In this document: positions 55,136 through 64,000 of the stretch, one piece after another
How the letters are laid out: each line of letters begins with the position of its first letter
Numbering within the stretch: position 1 is the first letter of the stretch
From: Methylobacter sp.
GTDB lineage: Bacteria; Pseudomonadota; Gammaproteobacteria; Methylococcales; Methylomonadaceae
Reading direction: 5' to 3'
Length of the DNA: 64,000 bases
Assembly: GCA_026399025.1 (NCBI GenBank)
Contig: JAPLRU010000044.1
Span: 37,949-101,948 of the forward strand
Made by a program: the position numbers and the translations under genes
The notes under the pieces: model-generated
What the model saw: only the letters and a program-made list of their open reading frames with translations
Told to the model about the DNA's origin: nothing
The model's database searches: none

Positions 55136-56047
55136 TCAGCACATCGTCAATGGCTGCACTCCCGCGCAGTCCGGCAACCCGGCCGCCAAGGCGTCAATAA
55201 GACGGTGGTCTTTAACGCAAACCGGCAGTTCTTGTTGCTGCCTGAGCGCCAGCTCCCGATCAAAGCGCTTGCTTTGTTCTTCCGCATCGGTCAATTCATA
55301 ATAGCCATTGCCCAATTCGATGCCATCGATAAATAATTCAACCCGTTCAGTAACCCGTTCATTATGAGCACTGATTCTGGCTAATGACGATTGACAAGCG
55401 GGATAGCCATAAACCATGCACAAAGCGTTTTCTCCCAAATGCGGCTGGACTTTATGACTGAATAAAAAATCCAGCCACAGCGCATGATCGTGCCCGCAAA
55501 TGTCCACCGCCTCAGCCAAATCGGACTCCTCGGCAACAGCGCAGTAGTCAGGATAAGAAAACACCAAGGGATCCAAACCGGTAAACGCAAGAAATACCTC
55601 TTGATAACTGCGTCTGTGGCTTGGTTGCAATGATCGTTCGCTGAATAATCCCTCAATCAGCTCGGCGATTTCATCCATTAACCGGAATAAATCGAAACCC
55701 ACCCGATACCATTCCAACATCGTAAATTCAGGATTATGAAAACGCCCCGACTCGCCGTTTCTAAAGGCTTTACCGATTTGGTAGATGGAGCCGCTGCCGG
55801 CTGCGACCAAGCGTTTCATCGCAAATTCGGGCGATGTTTGCAAAAACAATGTTTGCCGCCGTGGCGGCAAACAATATTCGGTAGTGAAAAACGCCAGCTG
55901 CGGATCGGTGCCGATGCTATGACTCAGCAACGGCGTCTCCACTTCCAACACCGACCGGTCGGCAAAAAACCGACGTATATCGGCCAGCATCCGCGCTCTT
56001 AAACGCATCAGCTCCAGAGAACATGCCGGTCGCCAGTCTTGCCGCAC
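55136..56047 (-). CDS. epmA: EF-P lysine ligase EpmA, frameshifted and lacking class II motif 3
   Basis: A class II lysyl-tRNA synthetase-like protein (303 residues; the family has about 325). Motif 2-like residues are seen (IYQIGKAFRNGESGRFHNPE, FTMLEWYR) and FIDGIELGNGYYEL. After GLPDCAGV the frame ends with QPLTMC. The normal family ending has a VALGxDRLLML motif 3, which is absent; a second frame carries AIDDVLSFPIGRA and a stop at 55113-55115, the expected EpmA tail. So about 15 codons are deleted with a frameshift near 55155-55162. The Arg of motif 3 is needed for ATP binding, so the enzyme is probably inactive unless this is a sequence error. It starts at GTG overlapping efp by one base. 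Confidence 0.85.
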   Translation of the reverse strand: MRQDWRPACSLELMRLRARMLADIRRFFADRSVLEVETPLLSHSIGTDPQLAFFTTEYCLPPRRQTLFLQTSPEFAMKRLVAAGSGSIYQIGKAFRNGESGRFHNPEFTMLEWYRVGFDLFRLMDEIAELIEGLFSERSLQPSHRRSYQEVFLAFTGLDPLVFSYPDYCAVAEESDLAEAVDICGHDHALWLDFLFSHKVQPHLGENALCMVYGYPACQSSLARISAHNERVTERVELFIDGIELGNGYYELTDAEEQSKRFDRELALRQQQELPVCVKDHRLIDALAAGLPDCAGVQPLTMC

Positions 56048-56616
56048 TATTCTTTGACGCGGGAAACGTATTCGCCGGTCCGGGTATCGACTTTAATCAT
56101 TTCACCGATTTGCACAAACAAAGGCACCCTGACGACAGCGCCGGTTTCCAAGGTCGCCGGTTTGCCGCCGCCGCCCGAGGTATCGCCGCGCACGCCGGGA
56201 TCGGTTTCAGTAATGATCAACTCGACGAAATTAGGCGGCGAAATCGCAAGCGGCGCATCGTTCCATAAAGTGACCGTGCAGGAATCCTGATCTTTAAGCC
56301 ATTTGCCCGAGTCGCCGACAATCTTTTCATCGCATTGATACTGCTCAAACGTGTCCGGCACCATAAAATGCCTGAACTGACCGTCGTTATAGAGATATTG
56401 CATCTCGACATCGACCACATCCGCGCCTTCCAGCGATTCGCCCGATTTAAAGGTTCTTTCCATGACCCGGCCGGTTTTCAAATTCCTGATCTTTACCCGG
56501 TTAAAAGCTTGGCCTTTTCCGGGTTTAACAAATTCATTTTCAATAATCGCGCAGGGATCGTTATCCAACATAACCTTTAACCCGGCTTTAAACTCATTAG
56601 TGCTATAGATAGCCAT
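56047..56616 (-). CDS. efp: Elongation factor P
   Basis: A 189-residue EF-P beginning [20 protein letters not shown], with the modifiable Lys34 in [16 protein letters not shown]. The domain order and ending match the family. An upstream in-frame leader of 45 residues lies in the epmB promoter region and is rejected. EF-P relieves ribosome stalling at polyproline stretches after beta-lysylation by EpmA/EpmB. Confidence 0.95.
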   Translation of the reverse strand: MAIYSTNEFKAGLKVMLDNDPCAIIENEFVKPGKGQAFNRVKIRNLKTGRVMERTFKSGESLEGADVVDVEMQYLYNDGQFRHFMVPDTFEQYQCDEKIVGDSGKWLKDQDSCTVTLWNDAPLAISPPNFVELIITETDPGVRGDTSGGGGKPATLETGAVVRVPLFVQIGEMIKVDTRTGEYVSRVKE

Positions 56617-56697
56617 TTTATCCTCAAATATGACAAACAATGTAAACTCAACCATTATAATAGAGGCAACTACCGATAGAAACCTTAATAATCCACG

Positions 56698-57708
56698 ATG
56701 TCCGAGCCACAATCCGAAATCCGGCACTTTAGTAAAAACTGGCAACAACAACTTGCCGAAGCGTTTAACAACCTTGAAGACCTCTGCCGTTACCTGAATT
56801 TATCGCCGAACGAGCTACCGGTTTCGAACGCCGCCGCTGAAAACTTCCCGTTACGCGTCCCCTTAAGTTTTGCCGCCTGCATCGAAAAAGGCAATCCGCA
56901 TGACCCTTTATTACGCCAAGTATTGCCGGTTAATGAAGAGCTGATTGTTTATCCGGGTTTTAGTCACGATCCGGTCGGTGATCTTGCCTCCGTCAGCCAA
57001 ACCGGTGTTTTGCATAAATACCAAGGCCGGGTTTTATTGATCAATACCGGCAGCTGCGCGATCAACTGCCGGTATTGTTTCCGGCGCAATTTTCCGTATG
57101 GCGAATTGCAGCTGAGCAAGCAAAAAGAAGAAGCCGCCATCCAGGCCATACAAAACGACACCGACATTTCGGAAGTGATTTTAAGCGGCGGCGACCCCTT
57201 GCTGCTCAGCGACTCGCGCTTAACCCGGCTTATCCGACAGTTAGACGGCATCGGGCATGTGCGACGCATCCGCATCCACACCCGGCTGCCCATCGTGTTA
57301 CCGGCCCGTATCACCGATGACTTGATAAACACCCTAAAACTAAGCCCCAAGCAGCTCATCGTCATCACTCATTGCAACCATGCCAATGAAATTAACGAAC
57401 GCGTCATTACCGCTTGCACATTACTGAAAAACAGCGGCATCACGTTATTTAATCAAGCCGTGCTGTTAAAAGGGGTAAACGATAACGCAAAAATACTGAC
57501 TGCATTAAGCGAACGCCTGTTCGACCTAGGCATCATTCCCTATTACCTGCATTTATTGGATAAAGCGACCGGAACCGGGCATTTTGAAGTTTCCGAGACA
57601 GAAGCCTTAACGCTAATCCGGCAACTGCAAACCGCCCTGCCCGGCTATCTGGTGCCGAAATTAGTCAAAGAACAAGCTGGAGCCGCGTCCAAGCAAGCGG
57701 TTTTTTAG
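56698..57708 (+). CDS. epmB: EF-P beta-lysylation protein EpmB (lysine 2,3-aminomutase type)
   Basis: This 336-residue radical SAM protein has the [12 protein letters not shown] motif (CxxxCxxC near residue 124), [13 protein letters not shown] and the PLP-binding region of aminomutases, ending near [15 protein letters not shown]. It is divergent from efp, sharing an 81-base promoter region. It makes (R)-beta-lysine for EpmA; with EpmA damaged, its product may have no use. Confidence 0.92.
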   Translation: MSEPQSEIRHFSKNWQQQLAEAFNNLEDLCRYLNLSPNELPVSNAAAENFPLRVPLSFAACIEKGNPHDPLLRQVLPVNEELIVYPGFSHDPVGDLASVSQTGVLHKYQGRVLLINTGSCAINCRYCFRRNFPYGELQLSKQKEEAAIQAIQNDTDISEVILSGGDPLLLSDSRLTRLIRQLDGIGHVRRIRIHTRLPIVLPARITDDLINTLKLSPKQLIVITHCNHANEINERVITACTLLKNSGITLFNQAVLLKGVNDNAKILTALSERLFDLGIIPYYLHLLDKATGTGHFEVSETEALTLIRQLQTALPGYLVPKLVKEQAGAASKQAVF

Positions 57709-57939
57709 CTTATTATTTCCCCGTTATCATTTCCGAAACCATAACGCGGCGCAATAAAACAAGCTCCCGAATACCCAGCCCTTCAGCAATGGTTTCAATC
57801 TCGTCTTGATAAGAGTAATTTTATGTCCTTGCTCATGCACCATGCCCCTATCCCTACTTTTTACGCCATACTTCGGCATAATGGGGTAGAAATAGGAAGG
57901 TACTTTTTTACCTCGATTCAGCCGTAGTTAGCCATTCCC

Positions 57940-59154
57940 ATGATCAAAAAAATCAGTATTCAACAGCTCAAACCCGGCATGTTCATTCACAATATCAATT
58001 GCGCCTGGATAGAACATCCTTTTCTGGCGGGGACGCTTAAAGTTAAGAATGATAAAGCAGTCGAAACAATCATCGGCCTAGGTATCAGTGAATTGTATAT
58101 TGACACGCTTAAAGGACTGGATGTAATTGACGCGCCCACCGAAACGGAAGTCAATGCCGAAATTGAGCATAAAATGCAGGAAATGGCCGAACAAACCAAG
58201 CCGATTATAGCAACCTCGACGCTACGTGAAGAGCTTAAAACATCTAAGAAAGTCTACAAGGAAGCTAACCGAATCATATCTAACATTATGAACGATGCGC
58301 GTATTGGCAGACAGATTGAAGTGGAGCGGATCGAGCCCGTGGTCGGACAAATGGCCAATTCGATACTGCGCAACAAGGATGCCCTGCTGAGTTTATGCCG
58401 GATCAAGAACAAGGACGACTATACTTTTCTCCACTCTGTCAGTGTTGGCGCATTACTGATTTCTTTCGCCCACGCACTGGATTTTAATCGTACCGTAATA
58501 AAACAGCTCGGCGTCGGCGGCATGTTGCACGACATCGGTAAAACCAAAGTGCCGAATGAAATATTGAACAAACCCGGCAAGCTGACCGAGGAAGAATTCG
58601 TTATTATGAAGTCACACGTAGTGCATGGTTGCAGCATCCTGAGAAGATCTCCGGGCATCGCCCAGGTGTCTTTCGATGTTGCCGCCCAGCACCATGAACG
58701 CTTTGACGGCAGCGGCTACCCGCTGGGACTGAAGAATTTGGAAACATCGGTCTACGGACAAATGGCAGCCATCGTCGATGTTTACGATGCGATTACGGCC
58801 GACCGCTGCTACCATAAAGGCATGACGCCTACCGTTGCAGTCAGGAAAATGTTTGAATGGAGTAAATTCCACTTTAACCCCAACCTGCTCCGCACTTTTA
58901 TTCGCACCGTCGGCATCTATCCGGTCGGCACCTTGGTAATGCTGGAAAGCGGCAAACTCGGCGTTGTCATTGAGCAGTGCGAAACGGATATGACCAAACC
59001 TCTGGTGCGTACCGTCTTCGATACCAAGAAAAACTCTTTTATCACCCCGAGCGACATCAATTTGGCAAAGCCTCTAGGCCAAGGCGGCGGCGACAGGATT
59101 GTCAACTACGAGTCTCCGGACAAATGGAACATAGACCCGAATAAATTCATGTAA
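57940..59154 (+). CDS. HD-GYP c-di-GMP phosphodiesterase with DUF3391 domain
   Basis: A 404-residue protein with an N-terminal DUF3391 domain (IKKISIQQLKPGMFIHNINC, residues 2-21) and an HD-GYP domain at about 160-340: GMLHDIGKTKVP for the HD metal site and QHHERFDGSGYPLGL with the GYP triad. The catalytic features look intact, so it probably degrades c-di-GMP. It has no REC domain; input is presumably through DUF3391. Confidence 0.88.
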   Translation: MIKKISIQQLKPGMFIHNINCAWIEHPFLAGTLKVKNDKAVETIIGLGISELYIDTLKGLDVIDAPTETEVNAEIEHKMQEMAEQTKPIIATSTLREELKTSKKVYKEANRIISNIMNDARIGRQIEVERIEPVVGQMANSILRNKDALLSLCRIKNKDDYTFLHSVSVGALLISFAHALDFNRTVIKQLGVGGMLHDIGKTKVPNEILNKPGKLTEEEFVIMKSHVVHGCSILRRSPGIAQVSFDVAAQHHERFDGSGYPLGLKNLETSVYGQMAAIVDVYDAITADRCYHKGMTPTVAVRKMFEWSKFHFNPNLLRTFIRTVGIYPVGTLVMLESGKLGVVIEQCETDMTKPLVRTVFDTKKNSFITPSDINLAKPLGQGGGDRIVNYESPDKWNIDPNKFM

Positions 59155-59167
59155 TCCCAATAAAGTC

Positions 59168-59392
59168 TTATGCTATTAAAGCCCGCTCTCGAGTGCAAAA
59201 AGTTGTGCGCGTGTCGGGTTGGTTAGCGTATGTGTTCCATGCTTGGCAACACACCTCAACAATCTCTTCATAGCTCTTAAAGCAGCGATTTGCCCAATGC
59301 GATTGTCGTAGCTGCTGCCGGATTTGTTCGGGATTCGGTTCTGGCAAGTAAGACGGCAAAGCTAAAACTGACAGCTTGACCGGAATCAGCAA
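59168..59392 (-). pseudogene. IS630-family transposase C-terminal remnant
   Basis: The minus-strand frame reads LALPSYLPEPNPEQIRQQLR, then WANRCFKSYEEIVEVCCQAW, which resembles the C-terminus of IS630-type transposases (LPPYSPELNPVE motif, damaged here to LPSYLPEPNPEQ). The N-terminal two thirds are missing, so it is dead. Confidence 0.7.
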
Positions 59393-59471
59393 TTTTTCAG
59401 TGACATGCCAAGCGAGATTGAATCGGCGTCAATCCGTTGTCCGCCATTTACCGGTAAAGCAGGACTAAACA

Positions 59472-59503
59472 AACCGCGCCTGGAAAGCCGGAGGCGGTTT
59501 TTT
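59472..59503 (+). terminator. Terminator-like hairpin
   Basis: ACCGC and GCGGT arms with a partly paired interior (CCTGG/CCGG) are followed by six T residues. It lies between the IS630 remnant and the Rpn-type gene and may belong to a lost plus-strand gene. Confidence 0.5.
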
Positions 59504-59559
59504 ATGACCAAGTGATAAAATTGCGTCTTTAAATGTAAGGCCTTGAACGAGGAAACCTG

Positions 59560-60390
59560 ATGATTAGCAAGTACTTTAACCCGTATACGGATTTTGGCTT
59601 TAAAAAACTGTTTGGTGAAGAAGCAAGCAAAGATCTATTGATTGATTTTTTAAATCAACTGTTGCCGCCGCACCACCAAATCGCGGAACTGCGCTTTAAC
59701 AATCCGGAGAACATGTCGGACACTCTCGACGAGCGTAAATCCATTTTCGATATTTATTGCCAAAGCCTTAGCGGGGAGCGTTTTATTGTAGAAATGCAAA
59801 AAGCGAAAATGCAGTTTTTCAAGGATCGCTCCTTGTTTTATTCAACCTTTCCGATTCGCGACCAAGGCAAAAAAGGGCTGTGGGATTTTTATTTACTGCC
59901 GGTGTATTTCATTGCGATTTTGGATTTTAAATACGACGAAAAGGAAGATGAGCGTAAATTTCGCCGTGACGTGTGTTTAAAAGACCAAGACGGCGAGGTG
60001 TTTTATAACGAATTGCATTTTAAGTTTTTGCAAATGCCGCTGTTTGACAAACAAGAACATGAACTGGAAACCCATTTCGATAAGTGGGTGTATTTTCTTA
60101 AACATTTGGAAGATTTCGACCATATCCCGGCGATTTTAAACGAGCCGATTTTTCAAAAAGGCTTTGATATTGCCGAAGTGTCGCATTTGAGTAGCGATCA
60201 ATACGATGCGTATTTGAAAAGCGTTTTATCCTATAACGAAGCCAAAGCGGTGACGGATACGGCTTTTATGGATGGCGAAAGAGCGAAGGCAATGGATGTT
60301 GCAAGAATTATGCTGGCTGAAAATTTCGATGTTGAGATCATTGCTAGAGTTACTAAATTAACTATTGTGCAAATAGAAGCACTGAAATAA
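59560..60390 (+). CDS. Rpn-family recombination-promoting nuclease / PD-(D/E)XK transposase-type protein
   Basis: A 276-residue protein that starts SKYFNPYTDFGFKKLFGEEA and has DERKSIFDIYCQSLSGERFI followed by VEMQKAK, the PD-(D/E)XK core (D and ExQ/K) of the PF12784 family. The C-terminal tail has helices with DVARIMLAENFDVEIIARVT. These proteins promote recombination or gene mobility in related cases; length is normal. The plus-strand repeat at 60461-60705 follows. Confidence 0.85.
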   Translation: MISKYFNPYTDFGFKKLFGEEASKDLLIDFLNQLLPPHHQIAELRFNNPENMSDTLDERKSIFDIYCQSLSGERFIVEMQKAKMQFFKDRSLFYSTFPIRDQGKKGLWDFYLLPVYFIAILDFKYDEKEDERKFRRDVCLKDQDGEVFYNELHFKFLQMPLFDKQEHELETHFDKWVYFLKHLEDFDHIPAILNEPIFQKGFDIAEVSHLSSDQYDAYLKSVLSYNEAKAVTDTAFMDGERAKAMDVARIMLAENFDVEIIARVTKLTIVQIEALK

Positions 60391-60460
60391 GCTGGTCGGG
60401 CAACACTTTTACAGTCTCTCTGTTCTCAGTAAATATAGAATCTGGAGTTAATAAAGCGAC

Positions 60461-60705
60461 ATCGTTCCCACGCTCCGGCGTGGGACTGCCGAAGTACCGC
60501 TCTAGCGGTACGGGACGCAGGAGCGTCCCGCACTGCATTCCCACGCCGGAGAGACTGTGAAAGTATTATCAAAATCGGTTTAAAAAACTCTTCACCACGA
60601 AGGCACGAAGAGCACGAAGGAAAAATCCTTCGTGTCTTCGTGGTGAGTGCTTTTGCTTTTGTTCTAAAACGAATACTTTCACAGTCTCCGGAGCGTGGGA
60701 ACGAT
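60461..60705. mobile_element. MITE-like composite element with 18-bp terminal inverted repeats
   Basis: ATCGTTCCCACGCTCCGG at 60461-60478 is matched by its exact reverse complement at 60688-60705. Inside are a GCGTGGG palindrome, a GTACCGCTC/GCGGTAC palindrome, and inverted GACTGTGAAAGTATT arms (60550-60567 and 60671-60686) that embrace an R2 hairpin. No coding sequence is present. The surrounding gap 60391-60767 holds nothing else. Confidence 0.8.
60591..60646. repeat. Dispersed hairpin repeat R2, copy 3 (nested)
   Basis: TTCACCACGAAGGCACGAAG and CTTCGTGTCTTCGTGGTGA arms form the shortest of three R2 copies. It lies inside the composite element at 60461-60705, implying one element landed in another or both expanded together. 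Confidence 0.8.
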
Positions 60706-60767
60706 AGCAGCTCCTCTCCAGACTTTGTGTCGCTCTATTAATTCCGGGCTCTATAACTGTATCCACA

Positions 60768-62066
60768 TCAGGAATCCCGGCTGCTTTTGCCCCTGTCAAT
60801 CTGTGCGTTTATAAACGCTACAGCCTTTTCAAGCCCCTCTTCGTCGCGTATCACCTTTCCCAAGTCTTCGGCTCCTTGCAGAATGACGGGATCGCTTACT
60901 GCGGTCTTGATCGCTTCGGCCAATTTTTCAGCGGTAAAGCCTTGTTGCAGTACCTGGGCAAGAGGAGCCGGACCGGCATTCAGACGGTGGACCCGATTGC
61001 CCCAAAACGTCTGTTCAGCGGTAAAAGGGCAAACTACGGTAGGCTTTCCTGATCTCAAGCCGATTGCCAAAGTGCCGCTGCCGCCATGATGAACCACGGC
61101 TTTGACACGCGGGAAAAGCCAGTCATGACAAATGTACCGCTCATAATGCACGAATTCATGGCCCTCCTGAGCCGTCATGCCGCTCTCCCCGATGGCGATG
61201 ATGCCTCTTTCACCCGATTGGCGAAGCGCGGAGAGGATTAAACGGTTTGTTGTTTCCGGATCGCCTGAGGATATGCTTCCGAAACCGATATAGACCGGGG
61301 GCGATCCTTTCGACAAAAAGTCTTCCAATTCCGGCGAAGGCTGCCAGCCCTCCTCTCTCTGCAAAAACCAGTAACCGCTTGCCAGGGTGGTAGCGTTCCA
61401 ATCGTTCGGCATCGGCAATAACTTTTGGCTATAGCAATACAGAACGGGAATGGGCGTTCCGTTGCGGGAAAGATAATTCTTGAACAAAGAAGGCGGCTCC
61501 ACTTGCAAGGTCGTGCGGCACCATGCCTTGACACTGCTGCGAAAGCCCAGTGTCAGTATCATAATGGCGACGCGGTGGCTCCATCGATTAAGAAATTTTC
61601 CTGCATCGGAGGCGGTAAGCAAAGGCGCCGGAAATGCGCCGGTCACGGACACCGCAGGAACCGCAAAGGAAATAATGGCGGGAATCTTCAACTTGTCGGC
61701 AATATGCCAAATAGGATAAAGCGTGGGCGGATAGATCAGACAGTCCGCTTGCTGTGAAGCGGCCCAGATGTCATCGAGAATGTCAGGCAAATGCGCGGCT
61801 AAGGCTTTGCCCCATGCCCTTATGGCGTCCCGTTTTTCCTTGCCTACTCCGTTAAATAACGCGGCGCAGGCCTTGGAAGCGAGAATGTCCCTGACGTTTA
61901 TCCGCATCGGGGCGTAGTCGATCCGCCGTTCCCGGATAAAAGAGGCGTATTCGAGTCCGGCGACCAGGGTCGGTTCATGCCCCTCTTCCTTTAACCGAAG
62001 CGCCAACGCAAGATAGGGCTGAACATCGCCTCGGGTTCCGTAACTGGTGATTATCGTAATTTTCAT
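60768..62066 (-). CDS. GT1-family glycosyltransferase (UGT/MGT type)
   Basis: This 432-residue protein has the N-terminal domain beginning KITIITSYGTRGDVQPYLAL (GT1 sterol/macrolide type) and the donor-site motif VVHHGGSGTLAIGLRSGKPT followed by VCPFTAEQTFWGNRV. It overlaps the PKS stop by four bases (ATGA), so it is translationally coupled and probably glycosylates the polyketide product. Sugar and acceptor are unknown. Confidence 0.88.
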   Translation of the reverse strand: MKITIITSYGTRGDVQPYLALALRLKEEGHEPTLVAGLEYASFIRERRIDYAPMRINVRDILASKACAALFNGVGKEKRDAIRAWGKALAAHLPDILDDIWAASQQADCLIYPPTLYPIWHIADKLKIPAIISFAVPAVSVTGAFPAPLLTASDAGKFLNRWSHRVAIMILTLGFRSSVKAWCRTTLQVEPPSLFKNYLSRNGTPIPVLYCYSQKLLPMPNDWNATTLASGYWFLQREEGWQPSPELEDFLSKGSPPVYIGFGSISSGDPETTNRLILSALRQSGERGIIAIGESGMTAQEGHEFVHYERYICHDWLFPRVKAVVHHGGSGTLAIGLRSGKPTVVCPFTAEQTFWGNRVHRLNAGPAPLAQVLQQGFTAEKLAEAIKTAVSDPVILQGAEDLGKVIRDEEGLEKAVAFINAQIDRGKSSRDS

Positions 62067-63955
62067 TGTTCATAGCCTTGACCGGAAGTCGATGCATTGA
62101 TGCGCTTGATACACTGGGTCAGTTTCTCGGCCAGGACTTCAACTTGAGGCGAAACGATCATGTTGTAGTGATTGCCGGGGATGATATGAAGGTCGAGTTG
62201 TTGCCCAATAAACGGTTTCCAAGCTTCGCCGGCTGCGACATGTAAGCCCTTGCCCAGTTCGGTGGCCTGAAAAAAGGAGACTTTTCCTTGGTACACTTTT
62301 GGCATATAAGTCTGGATGATATGGCGATTGGTGAGTAAAACCGCCCATAAACATTTGAACACCGAAAAATCGGCGCCGGGTGGGAAGAAGCCGACTTCCA
62401 GCAGCCTATCCATCACATGACGCAGTTGCTGCTCTTCCTCCGCCAATTGCCGCAGCGTCTCCAGCGACAAATCCGGTATGATCTCCGACATCACATTGAC
62501 CAGAATTTCGGCGTTGTCCTCTCCGGCAAGCTGATCCCCGGTCAAGGTATCCGACAATTGCGTGTCGAATAAAGCCAGCAAGGCAACCTCGTCGCCTTGC
62601 GCCCTAAACTGTTGAGCCAATTCAAACGCAATCAGTCCGCCGAAGGACCACCCCGCCAATTGGTAGGGTCCGTGCGGGAAACGCTGTTTTATCGCGTTAA
62701 GGTAAAAGGCCGCCATTTGTTCAGCGCTGGCGTAAGGTTGCTGGCCTTGTTCAAGTCCGTAGGCCTGGAGTCCGTAAAAGGGCTGATTCTTATCCAGACA
62801 GCGGGAAAGATCGTAATAACAAATCGCATGGCCTCCCGCCGGATGCACGCAAAACAGCGGCGGCTTCGAGCCTTCCGGTTGAATGTCAACTAGCGGCGAC
62901 CACGGCGCTGAGTCATTCTGTCCCATCAGCAGAATGGCCTGTTTTTCGACCGTGGACGCCTGATACAGGCTTACGGTGGAAAGCTCTTTGTTTAATTTCT
63001 GTTTTATCTTTGAGATCAAACCGATTGCCAACAGCGAGTCGCCGCCCAACTCAAAAAAATCATCCAGTACGCCAATCGGTTCAAGCCCCAGAAGTTTCTG
63101 CCAAATATTCACCAGGGCAAGCTCGATGTTGGTGCGCGGGAGCATTAAAGGGCTCGACAGTTCGGGACGCGAATGCATCCGCATCGCAGTGTCCGCTTTT
63201 TTCGGCTCCGGCTCAGGGAAACCGGTTGCAGTGGATCGCTCCAGTCGCGGCTCCAGTTTTTGCGTTGAAACCAGCACTCTGCTCAGCGCGGATTCCATGA
63301 CCAGCCGGAATACTTCCCTGCCTTCTTCGGGCGAAATACCGGTCAGCATCTCTTGTTGCCGCCGTTCGCGCAATGAACCGGGCGTTGCGGTTTTAACCGC
63401 CATGCCCACCTCGCGCCACAGATCCCAGTTAAGGCTGATCGCAGGAATTCCCTGCGCGCGAAGATAATGGGCGTAGGCATCGAGAAAGGCATTGGCCGCG
63501 CAATAATCCACTTGACCGAACGCTTCAAAGATAGCGCTCAGCGAGGAGCAAAAGAGCACAAAATCCAGTTTCGCATCCTTAAACAGCGTATGCAGAACCA
63601 CGCTTCCGTCGACCTTCGGCGCCAGAACCGATGCCGCAATGTCCGGCGTTTTGCGCTGGATCACGCCGCCGCCGGGAAGTCCCGCCGCATGAATGACGCC
63701 GTGAATCGGACCGAAGCGTTCATTGGCCTTGGCAACGACAGCCTGCATTTGTTGCAGGTTTGCCGCGTCGGCCTGGGCGATCCATATATGCGATACTGTT
63801 GGCTTAAGAGTGTGAACTCCTTCTCCCTCCGGGACAAATCCGCCGGGAGCGGATTTGCACTCGCCCTCCGGGTGGCGGACAGGACAGTCCGCCATGATTA
63901 GGTTGGGATGAGGGGATACAAATAAGCTTTTTTCCTTATTTTGATTTCCCCTCAC
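62063..63955 (-). CDS. PKS fragment: ketoreductase - acyl carrier protein - thioesterase, 5' end replaced by repeat
   Basis: Up to 630 residues. The KR half has RFGPIHGVIHAAGLPGGGVI (about 84-103), CSSLSAIFEAFGQVDYCAAN with catalytic Ser and Tyr, and NWDLWREVGMA; the first lobe with the NADPH GxGxxG motif is missing. The ACP is near 285-350 (FFELGGDSLLAIGLISKIKQ, phosphopantetheine Ser). The TE has GWSFGGLIAFELA and GNHYNMI. The first 55 or so residues derive from repeat R4 and adjoining palindromes, so the true gene is truncated at about 63800. Probably the end of a larger hybrid PKS; the window edge hides the rest. Confidence 0.85.
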   Translation of the reverse strand: MRGNQNKEKSLFVSPHPNLIMADCPVRHPEGECKSAPGGFVPEGEGVHTLKPTVSHIWIAQADAANLQQMQAVVAKANERFGPIHGVIHAAGLPGGGVIQRKTPDIAASVLAPKVDGSVVLHTLFKDAKLDFVLFCSSLSAIFEAFGQVDYCAANAFLDAYAHYLRAQGIPAISLNWDLWREVGMAVKTATPGSLRERRQQEMLTGISPEEGREVFRLVMESALSRVLVSTQKLEPRLERSTATGFPEPEPKKADTAMRMHSRPELSSPLMLPRTNIELALVNIWQKLLGLEPIGVLDDFFELGGDSLLAIGLISKIKQKLNKELSTVSLYQASTVEKQAILLMGQNDSAPWSPLVDIQPEGSKPPLFCVHPAGGHAICYYDLSRCLDKNQPFYGLQAYGLEQGQQPYASAEQMAAFYLNAIKQRFPHGPYQLAGWSFGGLIAFELAQQFRAQGDEVALLALFDTQLSDTLTGDQLAGEDNAEILVNVMSEIIPDLSLETLRQLAEEEQQLRHVMDRLLEVGFFPPGADFSVFKCLWAVLLTNRHIIQTYMPKVYQGKVSFFQATELGKGLHVAAGEAWKPFIGQQLDLHIIPGNHYNMIVSPQVEVLAEKLTQCIKRINASTSGQGYEQ

Positions 63956-63990
63956 CCAACCCTCTCCCTCTGGAGAGGGCTTTGTACTGT
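63895..63990. repeat. Dispersed repeat R4, copy 2
   Basis: The order GGGATGAGGGGATA, AATAAGC, TTTTTTCCTTATTTTG, CCCCTCACCCAACCCTCTCC and GGAGAGGGCTTTG matches 14889-14996 in the same orientation. Nearby at 63805-63895 are GCGGATTTG and GGCGGACAGGACAGTCCGCC palindromes that may belong to it. It overlaps and replaces the 5' end of the PKS gene. Confidence 0.75.
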
Positions 63991-64000
63991 TTAAGTTAAC

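Noticed and set aside
56617..56751. N-terminal extension of EF-P by 45 residues
   Set aside because: It lies in the divergent promoter region with epmB and would not match the highly conserved EF-P N-terminus.

Overview
The window looks like a chromosomal segment of a gammaproteobacterium. The block rnhB-lpxA-fabZ-skp-bamA plus epmA-efp-epmB is typical of that class. A MoxY/LapD-type sensor kinase and many dispersed GC-rich palindromic repeats would fit a methanotroph of the Methylococcales, but that placement is inference and no methane-oxidation gene lies here.

Layout. (1) 1-11.1 kb, AT-rich accessory island: a 5' DUF4007 fragment, a 1116-residue protein of unknown function and a 2082-residue DEAH helicase with a C-terminal DUF1998-like zinc region, together resembling a type III Druantia (DruH-DruE) defence pair; then a decayed HigBA and an apparently intact VapBC. 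(2) 11.1-16.2 kb: GIY-YIG protein, VIT-family transporter, P1B-type metal ATPase, and a graveyard of IS110 pieces and palindromic repeats. (3) 16.4-21.2 kb: a Fur-box-headed minus-strand iron operon (two unknown small proteins, hemP, a TonB-dependent siderophore receptor, piuC, a PepSY membrane protein). (4) 21.5-24.7 kb: di-haem peroxidase, Tat-exported metallophosphoesterase, mono-haem cytochrome c and an encapsulin-type ferritin without an encapsulin. (5) 25.4-30.9 kb: signalling genes, namely a hybrid histidine kinase with an ethylene-receptor-like sensor translationally coupled to a REC-HD-GYP protein, then a MoxY-like kinase with a NarL-type regulator. (6) 31-36.7 kb: an isopropylmalate/citramalate synthase and leuCD, separated by two toxin-antitoxin modules (BrnTA and a Fic pair). 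(7) 36.9-50 kb: paired membrane GTPases, lipoprotein, DUF2959, a secreted C-type-lectin protein, nuclease-like and DUF proteins, a Phd/VapC module with a perfect palindromic operator, envelope-stress proteins and SrkA. (8) 50.1-59.2 kb: core envelope, lipid A and EF-P modification genes; epmA appears frameshifted and lacks class II motif 3. (9) 59.2-64 kb: IS630 remnant, Rpn-family nuclease, a composite MITE-like element, a GT1 glycosyltransferase and a PKS KR-ACP-TE gene whose 5' end is replaced by a dispersed repeat.

At least six dispersed or tandem repeat families recur (12.2/44.6 kb; 12.5/50.0/60.6 kb; 15.6/32.9 kb; 14.9/63.9 kb; 41.7-42.0 kb; 60.5-60.7 kb). Some sit inside or beside broken genes, so small non-autonomous elements seem to have shaped this locus. 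No tRNA, rRNA or CRISPR array was seen.
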